From Paenibacillus sp. IHBB 10380 (GTDB taxonomy: Bacteria; Bacillota; Bacilli; Paenibacillales; Paenibacillaceae): a DNA stretch of 64,000 nt. Made by a program: the position numbers and the translations under genes. The notes beneath the pieces were generated by a model. That model worked only from the letters and a program-made list of their open reading frames with translations, was not told where the DNA came from and did not search any database. Positions 36,601 to 45,956 of the stretch are shown here, in pieces (the first letter of the stretch is position 1; each line of letters begins with the position of its first letter). The stretch spans positions 1,302,001 through 1,366,000 of the forward strand of contig NZ_CP010976.1 in NCBI RefSeq assembly GCF_000949425.1. Direction: 5' to 3'.

Positions 36601-37588
36601 GTGAGAAAAATATGTAAAGTATTAAAGAATATATTTGTTACGTTCATTGCTATTATTTTATTTGTATCAGTATCTGTTTTTATTTACCATAATTATCAAT
36701 TAAGCAAGGAATCAGCATTAATTAATAGTGAAGGAACATTAGTTGATTTTAATAACAAAAAAAATTAATGTATATAATGAAGGTAACGGTGAGGGTAGGT
36801 ATGTATTTATGTCTGGCTCTGGGATAGCTGCTCCTGTTTATGAAATGAAAGGACTATATAGCAAGTTTTCAAAAGAAAATAAGGTTGCTGTAATTGAAAG
36901 AGCAGGATATGGATACAGTGATGTTTTTAACGATAACAGAGATATTGATAAGATATTAGAACAAACTAGAGAAGCGCTTATTCAAAGTGGGAATAAACCA
37001 CCATATATATTAGTTCCACACTCATTATCAGGGTTAGAAGCTATTTACTGGGCACAAAAATACCCAAATGAAGTGAAGGCAATCATTGCTTTAGATATTG
37101 GTTTACCTCAAGAGTATGTGACTTATAAAATGGACTTAATTGATTCATTAACAATAAGAGGAATGAGTATTTTAACTAAAATTGGTTTTCATCGACTAGT
37201 TCCTTCTGCTACTTATGATCCTGAAGTGATTAAGCAATCCTTTTTAACTAAGCATGAAAAAGAAATTTTTAAAGCAATATCGTATAAACAGGTTTTTAAT
37301 GATGATATGGAGCAAGAGAAGTTACAGAATTATGATAATGCTAAAAAATCAGTTGATCTATCAATACCCAAAGAAACACCAATCTTATTTCTGTCTGCGT
37401 ATACTGATCAAAATGAAAACTCGGAATTTACAAAAGAAAAAAATATAAAATATGAGAAGTTTTCAGAACAATTATTAATATCAGAAGTGAAAAAAGTTAA
37501 AGGGAAGCATTCTATTTATTTATATGCTCCTGATGAGATATATAATCTTGCCATGAATTTTATTAATGAAAAAGTTGAAAATAAATAG
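36601..37588 (+). pseudogene. Alpha/beta hydrolase gene split by a frameshift in an A8 run
   Basis: GTG 36601 (AGGCAGGAG upstream) opens a frame with one membrane helix (about 10-30) that ends in TAA at 36766-36768. The remainder of the protein is in another frame to 37588. At 36757-36764 there are eight A; removing one joins ...VDFNNKK to INVYNEGNGEG and gives a protein of about 328 residues. The body has the hydrolase lid and core: oxyanion region MSGSGIAAPVY, nucleophile elbow PHSLSGLEA, acid near ILFLSAYTD and a final His in KGKHSIYLYA. It lies 22 bases after the LanG-like gene. It may be a real mutation, a switchable gene or a sequencing slip. Confidence 0.75.
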
Positions 37589-37721
37589 TTGGGTACTTTC
37601 AACCATAGAGGATACAGGTGTTTTATTGTATAGTTTTTCACTTCAAGAACAGATTTTGCTGTTGAGCATATAAAAACAATCAAAAAATGCTTGATAAAGA
37701 TTATCATTCTTGGTAGAATAT

Positions 37722-37752
37722 AAAAAGAAAGAAGAAACCAGTTGAGGTTTCT
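37722..37752 (-). terminator. Terminator of the DUF1540 gene
   Basis: On the minus strand AGAAACC pairs with GGTTTCT around a five-base loop, followed by TCTTTCTTTTT. Confidence 0.75.
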
Positions 37753-37767
37753 CCTGTTTTACAGCCA

Positions 37768-37920
37768 TTATTTTGTTTCAAAAGTTTTACAGTCCGTTTC
37801 AGCAGAAGTGTGAGCTTCTTTTACATTGTTACTAACAATATAAATGGATGTTGCACTGCATCTGTTTTCATTAGCCCAGTGACGGCATGAATTAACTTCG
37901 CATAGTACATCTTTTGCCAT
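37768..37920 (-). CDS. DUF1540 cysteine-rich small protein
   Basis: This 50-residue minus-strand gene has a perfect AAAGGAGGTGA seven bases before its ATG and a terminator downstream. The sequence has the DUF1540 pattern: CEVNSCRHW near the start, CSATSIYI in the middle, and a TDCKTFE end, with four Cys (7, 12, 21, 44) that probably bind a metal. Family members are common in spore-formers and their role is unknown. It is monocistronic and opposite to its neighbours. Confidence 0.88.
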   Translation of the reverse strand: MAKDVLCEVNSCRHWANENRCSATSIYIVSNNVKEAHTSAETDCKTFETK

Positions 37921-37936
37921 TATATTTCACCTCCTT

Positions 37937-38315
37937 TGAGAGTGTGACACAAATAATGTATCTGCTAATACAAGTTGGAGCTTGTATCGGTAGATGGTTT
38001 CCCCTTATAAATAAGGGGTTATTTGTATTTTGTTCAGATGAACATATCTAGCTTAACTTAATTGTTCTTTTTTTGCAATATTTGAGCTATCGTTGTCCAT
38101 ATATGACTTTGACGAACATATGCTGAGAATCATTTCATATTATCGATTAAGTGAATTGATTGTTACTAATCGGTTACGTTTTTGTTCTCCGTCTATGAAA
38201 AGTATCTAGTATGATTATTGATATAGTTAAGGTGTTCATTTTATTTTATATAGAGAAGGAGGCTCGAGCTTCAAGATTGATAGACAAAATACACAATTCA
38301 AGGAGTCTTAAGTAA
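37937..38315. other. Intergenic region between the DUF1540 and deacetylase genes
   Basis: This AT-rich stretch should hold divergent promoters. I see a perfect hairpin CCCCTTAT-AA-ATAAGGGG at about 38013-38030. AAGGAGG at 38259 is followed by a 12-codon frame from TTG 38277 that stops directly before the deacetylase ATG; it is too short to call as a gene. Confidence 0.4.
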
Positions 38316-39449
38316 ATGTTATCATACAAAAAAATGTCGGTTCTTATTCTATTTATATGTTGTTTATTCATCTCTAACACCGCTCAGGCAACTGGAAGTC
38401 AAGAATATAAGCTAGGTATCAACGATAAAATGTCAAAAGTCACTGTGTATTTAGATAAAGGGGTATCCTATGTTTCTGTTCGTGATTTTGCGGACTCTAT
38501 GAAACTAACAATGAGAGGTTCGGCAGAACAAATCGTACTGAGCAATGAAAAAACATCTGTAACATTGTTAAAAACTAAAAATAAGGCAGTGACTACGGAT
38601 GGACGTGGACATTCAATACAGTTCATAGAGAGACAAGATAAGATGATGATTCCTTTGCGGTTCTTAGCAGAGCGTTTCTCATATACGATGTCGTTTCAAT
38701 CAGAGAGTCACTTGTTCAGAGTAACGGACAAATCTGCTAAATTAAGTAATAAACAATTTATAGATTTGTATAAAGATACTTTGAAGCAACAACAGCCTTC
38801 GACAGTAGTGAAGAAGAATGGTAATAAAGGGAACAAGAAGGTTATTTATCTAACTTTTGATGATGGACCTACAGCCACTTCTACTCCATTACTTAATATT
38901 TTGTCCAAATATGATGCGAAAGCCACTTTTTTCATGGTGGGTCCTAACATAACGAAGTACCCTCAAGTTGTAAAACGTATGGTTAAGGAAGGTCACGGTC
39001 TTGGGTTACATAGTATGACTCATGTTCAAAGTAAATTTTACAAATCGCCATCCAGTGCTTTACAAGAAATGAATCAGACGAACGAGAATCTATTTAAAGT
39101 GACTAAACTTAAAACGAGTCTGATCCGAACTCCCTATGGAAGTAAGCCCTATTTTGGAAAAAGCTATAGAGATGTTGTGTTATCTCAAGGCTACCATTTG
39201 TGGGATTGGAATGTAGATTCTGAAGACTGGAAATATAAATATGACAGTCAGAAGATTTACAATAGTGTTCTGAAACAAGTGAATAAAGTTCACAAGGAAA
39301 AGGTTACACCGATTATTTTGATGCACGATCAAAAAGCAACGCTCAAAGTACTTCCGCAAATATTGGAGAAGCTCAAGAAGGACGGTTATGAGTTTAAAGC
39401 GATTACGAAAGATATGACACCTGCGAATTTCTGGAATGATAAGCGTTAA
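38316..39449 (+). CDS. Exported stalk-domain polysaccharide deacetylase
   Basis: This 377-residue secreted protein has a signal peptide (cleavage near AQA), a stalk domain (about 30-140, ending MMIPLRFLAERFSYTMSFQ) and a NodB-type deacetylase domain (about 170-375). The metal and catalytic motifs are complete: TFDDGP, HSMTH (H-x3-H), RTPYGS, the WDWNVDS strand and LMHD. It should remove acetyl groups from peptidoglycan or another wall polysaccharide outside the cell. ATG 38316 has AAGGAG about 12 bases upstream. Confidence 0.92.
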   Translation: MLSYKKMSVLILFICCLFISNTAQATGSQEYKLGINDKMSKVTVYLDKGVSYVSVRDFADSMKLTMRGSAEQIVLSNEKTSVTLLKTKNKAVTTDGRGHSIQFIERQDKMMIPLRFLAERFSYTMSFQSESHLFRVTDKSAKLSNKQFIDLYKDTLKQQQPSTVVKKNGNKGNKKVIYLTFDDGPTATSTPLLNILSKYDAKATFFMVGPNITKYPQVVKRMVKEGHGLGLHSMTHVQSKFYKSPSSALQEMNQTNENLFKVTKLKTSLIRTPYGSKPYFGKSYRDVVLSQGYHLWDWNVDSEDWKYKYDSQKIYNSVLKQVNKVHKEKVTPIILMHDQKATLKVLPQILEKLKKDGYEFKAITKDMTPANFWNDKR

Positions 39450-39557
39450 ATTGTGGAAGGGGCTGACCCTAGCGATAGCTTCATTGGAGATCTCATGTAG
39501 ATCTGAAAGGCCCTGTTCGACAAGGTAATGTTTCTATGATATGGTATAAGGAAACCT

Positions 39558-39592
39558 AAAGGCATTCCACTCTTTCGAGTGGGGTGCCTTAC
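39558..39592 (+). terminator. Hairpin after the deacetylase gene
   Basis: AAGGCATTCCACTC with GAGTGGGGTGCCTT around TTTC, one wobble. No clear T-run. Confidence 0.65.
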
Positions 39593-39657
39593 TGTATATG
39601 TATAGGTTTTTTACATTAAATGTCTTATAGCTTAGTTGAAAAGACGTGGAGGTAGTG

Positions 39658-39747
39658 ATGCTATGTTTCTCTCAGTATCCCTGGTCGGGGAAATATCCAG
39701 CGACTAATAATAGAGCGCAAAGATCATATATGAAGAGGAGCGAATAG
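39658..39747 (+). CDS. 29-codon open frame ahead of the L25 gene, possible leader peptide
   Basis: ATG 39658 has GGAGG five bases upstream and reads 29 codons (start MLCFSQYPWSG, basic end RSYMKRSE) to TAG at 39745-39747. The stop is three bases before the L25 ATG, and the GAAGAGGAGCG ribosome binding site of L25 lies inside the frame, which suggests coupling. No homologue recalled. Confidence 0.4.
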   Translation: MLCFSQYPWSGKYPATNNRAQRSYMKRSE

Positions 39748-39750
39748 ATC

Positions 39751-40296
39751 ATGACAACATTATTTCAAGCAGAGGAACGCACACATCTAAATACATCCGG
39801 GCTTCGGAACCTACGTAAAGGAGGACGTCTTCCTGGCGTTGTCTTCGGTAGAAATACGAAGAATGAGATGATTCATATTTCAACAATAGAGTTTCAGAAA
39901 TGGTTAAAGCGTGGTGCAGTTGGTTTTATCGAGTTACAGCTTGAAGGAAAAGAATCTTTATCCGTATTATTGGAGGAACTACAGCATGATCCAGTAACAC
40001 GGAATTTGTTGCATGTTGATTTCCAACAAGTACAACCCAACGAAATCATACGCACAAAGCTAGCGTTGAAGATCACGGGCACACCAATTGGTACAAAGCA
40101 AGGCGGAGTCGTACAAATTCAGAGCGAGTTCGTTGAAGTAGAGGCCTTGCCGAGATATTTGCCGAATGCGATAGAGTTTGATATCGGTGGTATGAACATC
40201 GGGGAATCATTGCTTGTAAGTGACTTGGATTTGCCAGCAGAAGTGACGGTCATTTCTGGAGGGAATGAGCTTCTCCTATCCGTCGTAAAGCCTTAA
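39751..40296 (+). CDS. rplY: Ribosomal protein L25/general stress protein Ctc
   Basis: The 181-residue product binds 5S rRNA in the large subunit. The N-terminal L25 domain (about 1-90; LRKGGRLPGVVFGR, HVDFQQV) is followed by the TL5/Ctc C-terminal domain (about 95-181; GTPIGTKQGGVVQ, IGESLLVSDL, PAEVTVISG). The two-domain form equals B. subtilis Ctc, which is induced by general stress. GAGGAG lies ahead of ATG 39751. Monocistronic with a strong terminator. Confidence 0.94.
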   Translation: MTTLFQAEERTHLNTSGLRNLRKGGRLPGVVFGRNTKNEMIHISTIEFQKWLKRGAVGFIELQLEGKESLSVLLEELQHDPVTRNLLHVDFQQVQPNEIIRTKLALKITGTPIGTKQGGVVQIQSEFVEVEALPRYLPNAIEFDIGGMNIGESLLVSDLDLPAEVTVISGGNELLLSVVKP

Positions 40297-40344
40297 CACA
40301 ACAGATGTGAGCAATTATAAATGAATTTAGAATACACTTAGAGG

Positions 40345-40385
40345 AATGCCATGGCTGCGACTAACTTGCAGCCATGGCATTTTTG
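40345..40385 (+). terminator. Terminator after the L25 gene
   Basis: Perfect 14-bp arms AATGCCATGGCTGC and GCAGCCATGGCATT around a nine-base loop, followed by T. Confidence 0.92.
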
Positions 40386-40764
40386 TTCAAATAAGGTATT
40401 TTTATTAGAGGGCCTGAACAGGAATACGATAACTGAAGTAATTCTCCCCTTTTCTTTCAAGATAGATATGGGTATAGGGCACTCTTGATATATTGCTAGG
40501 TTCCACCATAATCATAGATACAAACGATAGTCGTACGAATGAACGGATATGGCTTAAACTAAGTGATTTTATGCTAAAATAGTATTAAAAATTAAAATTT
40601 TCCAGTCCAATAATTTCGCCAATGGAATGCTGTAGGGACGATTTTGACGAGAAAAAGATGATTCTCTTTAAATAGCACGGGCATGGATATTGTTGCTGCT
40701 CCTCAAAAACGTAGGGTGGGGAATAGGGAAGAATAAATATAGGATGAAAAACAGGAGGTTCCAT
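40386..40764. other. Long intergenic region before the SDR gene
   Basis: No confident gene. A minus-strand frame from ATG 40515 to TAA 40405 reads 36 protein-like residues (with PYTHIYLERKGENYF) but has no ribosome binding site. The rest is AT-rich and probably carries the promoter of the dehydrogenase. Confidence 0.4.
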
Positions 40765-41703
40765 ATGATTGATAAGATCGTTATTGTTACAGGAGCAAAT
40801 TCGGGGATAGGTAAAGCAGCAACTCTAAGATTTGCGACCGAAGGATATCGTGTTATCATGGCTTCCCGTAACATGGAAACTAGTAAAGTAGTACAAAAAG
40901 AAATCACAGAAGTTTCAAACAACACTAATGTAGATCTGATGGAGCTTGATGTTTCTTCTTTTGATTCTATTCGTACATTCTGCTCAGATGTTAAAGCCAA
41001 ATACCCTCGTGTGGACATCTTAATACATAATGCCGCTTACTTAAATCATGGCGAAAAAGAATATAAACTTAGCCCGGAACATATCGAATTGTCATTTGCT
41101 ACGAATACATTTGGCCCTTTTTTAATGACTCATTTATTAGCAGATCATCTTGAAAAATCGCAAGATCCGAGAATCCTTAACGCTTGCACGACAAATATCA
41201 AAAATTTCTTCGATCCGAAAAGGAACATCGACTTCGATAATTTGTGTGGTGAATTCCGGAATATACGACGTTATAGCGCATATAAGATGTACGGTGACTC
41301 GAAAATGGCGTTATTGATCTTAACCTTCAAGATGGCAGAACAATTTAAAAGCCGGGGGATTAAAGTTAATGCTCTTCAGATAAACCGTGTGAAACTATCA
41401 AAAGAAACGATTAATAAACTAAGCTCTGTTTGGAAAGTACTTGCATGGACTCAAAATCTGACTAATCCTTTACCATCTGGCATGGCAGATAACTATTTTA
41501 ATATTTGCACTTTGGATGAATTCAGCAATGTTACAGGTCAGTTAATTAACCATAAGAGAGAGTTTATTCAGCCATCCACAAGCGAAAAAGGCATTGCACA
41601 ATTGAAGAACATATTCGGTTCGGGAAGTTATCCCAAATACGCGAGCGATAGTCAAAATGCTGAAAAAATATGGAATTTGAGCACCAAGCTAACTAAACAC
41701 TAG
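40765..41703 (+). CDS. Short-chain dehydrogenase/reductase, retinol-dehydrogenase-like
   Basis: The 312-residue NAD(P)-dependent oxidoreductase has the cofactor motif TGANSGIG near the start, the NAA motif in IHNAAY, and a Tyr-x3-Lys active site in YGDSKMA. The Ser normally found before the Tyr is replaced (LNACTTNI region), so activity on standard substrates is uncertain. ATG 40765 has GGAGG at the right distance; the longer frame from 40690 has none. It is the last gene before the accessory island. Confidence 0.85.
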   Translation: MIDKIVIVTGANSGIGKAATLRFATEGYRVIMASRNMETSKVVQKEITEVSNNTNVDLMELDVSSFDSIRTFCSDVKAKYPRVDILIHNAAYLNHGEKEYKLSPEHIELSFATNTFGPFLMTHLLADHLEKSQDPRILNACTTNIKNFFDPKRNIDFDNLCGEFRNIRRYSAYKMYGDSKMALLILTFKMAEQFKSRGIKVNALQINRVKLSKETINKLSSVWKVLAWTQNLTNPLPSGMADNYFNICTLDEFSNVTGQLINHKREFIQPSTSEKGIAQLKNIFGSGSYPKYASDSQNAEKIWNLSTKLTKH

Positions 41704-41742
41704 CTATTTATGCGAATGTGCTTGGAGCAATAAGCATTACAT

Positions 41743-41822
41743 GGGGAGTTAGCTCAGTTGGGAGTACGTAGTGGTTGGTTACACTACCCAAAACAGCAAT
41801 ATTCGTTCATAAAATACTCCCC
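41743..41822 (+). tRNA. Decayed tRNA-like sequence at the left border of the defence block
   Basis: GGGGAGT-TA-GCTCAGTTGGGAG is a textbook tRNA 5' third (acceptor strand, D stem, D loop). ACTCCCC at 41816-41822 complements the acceptor strand, and GTAGTG/CACTAC forms a middle stem. There is no proper anticodon loop or T arm. I read it as a tRNA pseudogene, probably tRNA-Ala-derived. Confidence 0.5.
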
Positions 41823-41838
41823 CTATTTTAAAATTGTA

Positions 41839-41890
41839 AACACATGCAAACGCCGGACGTGATTAAACGTGTCCGGCGTTTGCATGTGTT
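41839..41890 (+). terminator. Very strong 20-bp hairpin
   Basis: Perfect 20-bp arms (41839-41858 and 41871-41890; core GCAAACGCCGGAC) around a 12-base loop. No T-run follows. It could stop transcripts from the SDR side from entering the defence operon. Confidence 0.7.
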
Positions 41891-42076
41891 AGCCTCTCGC
41901 AAGGACTATCTATCATGTATAGGTCTCAGGGATATAATATAGATTTCATTTTTTTGATCTTACGGATATCAATAGGGTGATAGTCTTATCTTTATAGTTC
42001 ATAAAAAGGAAAATCAAGGAAGGTGTCGAATTTTAAGTAATAACGCACATGAATTTTCTGCTGAGGGGAGTCCATT

Positions 42077-43924
42077 ATGTATCTATCAGAAGTGAGAATT
42101 ACAAACTTTAGAAAATTTGGTCAAGGAACTGACGGAGAACCTGGATTGGCTCTTAGCCTGAATAAAGGTTTAAATGTTTTTATTGGTGAGAATGATGCTG
42201 GTAAAACTACAGTGATTGATGCCATAAAGTTCGTGTTGTTGACTCAAAGTAGAGAGTATTCCAGATTGGAAAAAGAAGATTTTCACGGTACATCAAGTGA
42301 AATGAAGATTGAGTGTATTTTTAAAGGTTTTACTATAAATCAGGCAAAGGATTTTTTGGAATGGATCGCAATTGATTTAGATAGAGAATACACTCTTCGC
42401 GTTTTTTTAAGCGCCAAAAGAGATGTTAAAGGGAAAATACTAATTGATGATATACGTGCAGGAAATGATAATGAGGGGCAGATTTTACATAGCAAGGCGC
42501 GTGACTTACTTAGAGCTATTTATCTTAAGCCTCTAAGAGATGCTGAAAATGAGCTTGCCGCTAGAAGGAATTCAAGATTGTCTCAAATTTTTCTTTCGCA
42601 TCCAGAATTCTCGGTGGGGGATGAACATAGATTAGTTGGGATTATCAAGGATGCTAATCAGCAAATTAAAGAGTACTTCGATTATGACGATGTGACTAGT
42701 GAAGAAAAAAAGATATTGAAATCACTTAACACATTTTTAATGAAATTCTCTGATAATAAAAATTTGTTGAAGTCAAATATAGAGTTAGCCGCAGTTAACC
42801 TTAAAATGATACTAGAAAAGATTGATCTTTTACTAGTCAATACGAAATCTGGCTTAGGTTCACTTAATCAATTATATATAGCAGCAGAGTTATTACTATT
42901 ACAGATCGAAAAGACGGAAGGCATCAACATTGCTTTGATTGAAGAAATAGAAGCACATTTACATCCGCAGGCTCAGATAAGGGTCATTGATTACTTGCAA
43001 GAATTAAGCGAGGATAGTAAGTCTCCTATGCAGATACTCCTGACAACACACAGTGTTACATTGGCTTCAAGTATAAAGTTGAATAACTTGATCATTTTTA
43101 CTGAAGACAAAGCTTACTCTCTAGCTGAGGGTAATACCAAACTACATAGAGGAGACTATAGATTTTTAGAGAGATTCTTAGACTCCACTAAAGCAAATTT
43201 GTTTTTTGCAAAGGGTATCATTATTGTCGAAGGAGACGCAGAGAATTTATTACTCCCAACTTTGGCTGATAAACTTGGAAAATCCTTTACTAAAAATGGA
43301 GTTTCAATAGTTAATGTAGGAAGTACCGCAATGCTAAGATATTCAAAAATATTTGTGAGAGAATCTGACCCTCAAATGGTTCTACCTGTTGCAATTATTA
43401 CTGATTGTGATGAGAAGGTCTCTAGGGTCGATAAAGATTCCGATACTATTATTATGCTTTCGGATAGAAATCCGAAAGTAACAAAAAATGTTAGAGAAAT
43501 AAAATATAGTGATGGCAATGTTAAAGCTTATGTTTCTAATGAGTGGACTCTTGAATTTGACGTAGCTTGTAGTTATTTAAAAAAAGAGTTGTTTGCAGCT
43601 ATTCTAATGGCAAAAGATTATATCAATCAAGATAAAGCCTTAACAGAAGAAAGAAAAACAAAAAAGATCAAAGATTCAAGTGATTATATTACAGAAGCTG
43701 AAAAAAAGATAAGTGAATGGAATTTTGATGATTCGTTTGAACTGGCTTCAAATATTGTTAGAGATGTAGTGCTAAAGAAAAATATTTCAAAAGCTGTAGT
43801 AGCTCAATGTTTTTCTGAAATCTTAAAAGAACGTATTTTCACAACTGAGGACATTCGAGTTATTAGAAGTGACATCTATCTAAAGTATTTAATTGATGCT
43901 ATTGATTACGTGACAGGAGTTTAG
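42077..43924 (+). CDS. gajA: Gabija defence protein GajA (ATPase-TOPRIM nuclease, OLD family class 2)
   Basis: The 615-residue product has an ABC-type ATPase domain with a P-loop GENDAGKTT (37-45), a Walker B-like ALIEEIEAHLHP and H-loop TTHS. A TOPRIM nuclease domain follows with VEGDAENLLLP (Glu near 385) and the acidic pair in ITDCDEK (near 443). This two-domain plan with a UvrD-like helicase directly downstream defines the Gabija anti-phage system, in which GajA cuts DNA and is restrained by nucleotides. GAGGGGAG precedes the ATG. The gene is clearly AT-rich compared with flanking core genes. All key residues I can check are present. Confidence 0.92.
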   Translation: MYLSEVRITNFRKFGQGTDGEPGLALSLNKGLNVFIGENDAGKTTVIDAIKFVLLTQSREYSRLEKEDFHGTSSEMKIECIFKGFTINQAKDFLEWIAIDLDREYTLRVFLSAKRDVKGKILIDDIRAGNDNEGQILHSKARDLLRAIYLKPLRDAENELAARRNSRLSQIFLSHPEFSVGDEHRLVGIIKDANQQIKEYFDYDDVTSEEKKILKSLNTFLMKFSDNKNLLKSNIELAAVNLKMILEKIDLLLVNTKSGLGSLNQLYIAAELLLLQIEKTEGINIALIEEIEAHLHPQAQIRVIDYLQELSEDSKSPMQILLTTHSVTLASSIKLNNLIIFTEDKAYSLAEGNTKLHRGDYRFLERFLDSTKANLFFAKGIIIVEGDAENLLLPTLADKLGKSFTKNGVSIVNVGSTAMLRYSKIFVRESDPQMVLPVAIITDCDEKVSRVDKDSDTIIMLSDRNPKVTKNVREIKYSDGNVKAYVSNEWTLEFDVACSYLKKELFAAILMAKDYINQDKALTEERKTKKIKDSSDYITEAEKKISEWNFDDSFELASNIVRDVVLKKNISKAVVAQCFSEILKERIFTTEDIRVIRSDIYLKYLIDAIDYVTGV

Positions 43925-43928
43925 GGGA

Positions 43929-45905
43929 ATGTATAAGTTAAGTGTAACAGATGAAGACATTGAATACGCAGCGAGAGTTCTGAATTTACCGAGTGGTTTT
44001 GATGTGCCAAGAGTTAATGCTATAAAATGCATGGAGAGTAGAGATATAGTCGCTTGTCCAGGTAGTGGAAAAACAACAGTCTTACTCGCTAAGTTAATTA
44101 TTTTGGCAAGGCATGTACCCTTACAAAATAATAAAGGGATATGTATTATTACTCATACTAACGTAGCAATTGATGAAATAAAAGAGAGGTTAGGCGACAA
44201 AGCCAGTGAACTGCTCTCATATCCTAATTTTGTTGGAACATTGCATTCATTTATCAGCAAGTTTATAGCCAATCCCGCATTTGTTAATTTTTATTCTTCA
44301 AGAATATCAAGGGTATTTGAAGGTGAAGATTACAAATCTCGACTATTAAGAAAATTTAAATCTTTGTATCCTCCATTTTCGGGAAGTAAACTGGATAGAT
44401 TTCTATACGGAAAGTTAAATCAAAAGTTAAAAGATTCAAAGGATAACATTGCTATATTAAAGGCTAAAGAAGATTTACTCCTGTCACTGGAACTTCATTA
44501 TATTGATAACATTATTTACCAAGTATCATTCAACAAAAAAACTAGCGCAATAAAAAATCCAAATACTGAATCCTACAAAGAGTATGTAAGATTAATAGAT
44601 GAACTTCTGAATGAAGGAGTATCCTCTTATAATGATCTACAAGGACTCGCACTGAAGTATGCAATTGAATTTGAAAAGGAATTGTCAAGGATCTTTTCGG
44701 AACGGTTCTCATTTGTTTTTGTAGATGAAATGCAAGATACTAGTTCTCTTCAATTGGAGATATTAAATAAGGTTTTTGATAAGCAGAAAGTTGTTTTTCA
44801 ATGTTTTGGCGATCCTCAGCAAACAATTTATGAATCTGAAGACAAGGGATGTTCATGGCAACCAAGGGAGCCTCTGTTCATTAAAAATAGTAATCGAATG
44901 AGTAAAAGTATAGCAAAAGTTGCAGATGTCGTAGCTCTGCAACCTTATGATATGCAGGGGAGAGAAGAACAAAGAGCTGACTTGCATTCACCAGTGATTA
45001 TTACATATAAAGATGATGATGTATCACATGTTCTTGAGACTTTCGCCAAGCTAATCATTAAGTATCAACTGAATGAACGGGATTCTTCAACATTTAAAGC
45101 TGTTGGTATGGTTAAAGCGAGGAATGAAGGATTATCAATCACCAGTTATTTCCCTGAATTTGATAAGCAAGATGTTAAAAAGAAAGTTAATAAAGATTTT
45201 TCTGAACTTCAAAGTTATTTGGTAAAGCTTGAAAAGGAAGTAGTTAACAGAGAAGGTGTTAAGGCTTACTACCATCGATTTATTCTAGCAATCCTAAGAT
45301 ATCTAAGGATTAGAGATATCAGGACTAATGAAGGTAGATTTTTTTCGAACGTCTCTTTTCTGAAATATTTACGTGAAGAAGATGAGAGGTTGTATAAAGC
45401 AATCCACAAATACTTTGCAAGAATAGTGCTGAAAATAGAGGAAGGAAAATCTGTACTAATAAGCTTTAAGTATATTATAGCTTTAATAGTAAATCGATTG
45501 TTTAATCATGAGGTTGACCTTCGGAATGATCAATTTATAGAAGGAACTGCTAGCTCCCCAACTTTAGTCGTTGGAGAGACTAAAGAGAACGTATACACCT
45601 TTAATAACTTAAGTATTGAGATAGACAGTGTACATGGAGTTAAAGGGCAAACTCATACAGCTACGTTATATTTGGAAACCTTTTATTTCTCAAAAACGAA
45701 TGAAAGTATCATTGAATATTTAACTGGAGGGCAGAAATCAAACATAGAAGTACATTTAGAAAAACACATACGAGTTGCGTATGTTGCTATGACGAGACCC
45801 ACTGATTTACTATGCATTGTACTTAATGAAACAGTTTATTTAGAAAACAAAGAACAGTTAAAAAGATTGGGTTGGGAACATCAAATGGATGTGCTACAGG
45901 AGTGA
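43929..45905 (+). CDS. gajB: Gabija defence protein GajB (UvrD-like helicase)
   Basis: The 658-residue superfamily 1 helicase has motif I CPGSGKTT (43-50), Ia THTNVAIDEI, II VDEMQDTS, III FGDPQQTIY, V SVHGVKGQTH and VI VAYVAMTRP. In Gabija, GajB is thought to sense or process DNA and activate GajA. This protein is longer than the B. cereus GajB of about 494 residues, with extra material between motifs III and V (about 330-520). It follows gajA after four bases with AGGGGA upstream, so the two are co-translated. Confidence 0.9.
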   Translation: MYKLSVTDEDIEYAARVLNLPSGFDVPRVNAIKCMESRDIVACPGSGKTTVLLAKLIILARHVPLQNNKGICIITHTNVAIDEIKERLGDKASELLSYPNFVGTLHSFISKFIANPAFVNFYSSRISRVFEGEDYKSRLLRKFKSLYPPFSGSKLDRFLYGKLNQKLKDSKDNIAILKAKEDLLLSLELHYIDNIIYQVSFNKKTSAIKNPNTESYKEYVRLIDELLNEGVSSYNDLQGLALKYAIEFEKELSRIFSERFSFVFVDEMQDTSSLQLEILNKVFDKQKVVFQCFGDPQQTIYESEDKGCSWQPREPLFIKNSNRMSKSIAKVADVVALQPYDMQGREEQRADLHSPVIITYKDDDVSHVLETFAKLIIKYQLNERDSSTFKAVGMVKARNEGLSITSYFPEFDKQDVKKKVNKDFSELQSYLVKLEKEVVNREGVKAYYHRFILAILRYLRIRDIRTNEGRFFSNVSFLKYLREEDERLYKAIHKYFARIVLKIEEGKSVLISFKYIIALIVNRLFNHEVDLRNDQFIEGTASSPTLVVGETKENVYTFNNLSIEIDSVHGVKGQTHTATLYLETFYFSKTNESIIEYLTGGQKSNIEVHLEKHIRVAYVAMTRPTDLLCIVLNETVYLENKEQLKRLGWEHQMDVLQE

Positions 45906-45956
45906 AACGAAATAACTAAAGATAGTGGGGGTATAGAGTGACTTATTGGAATCAGA

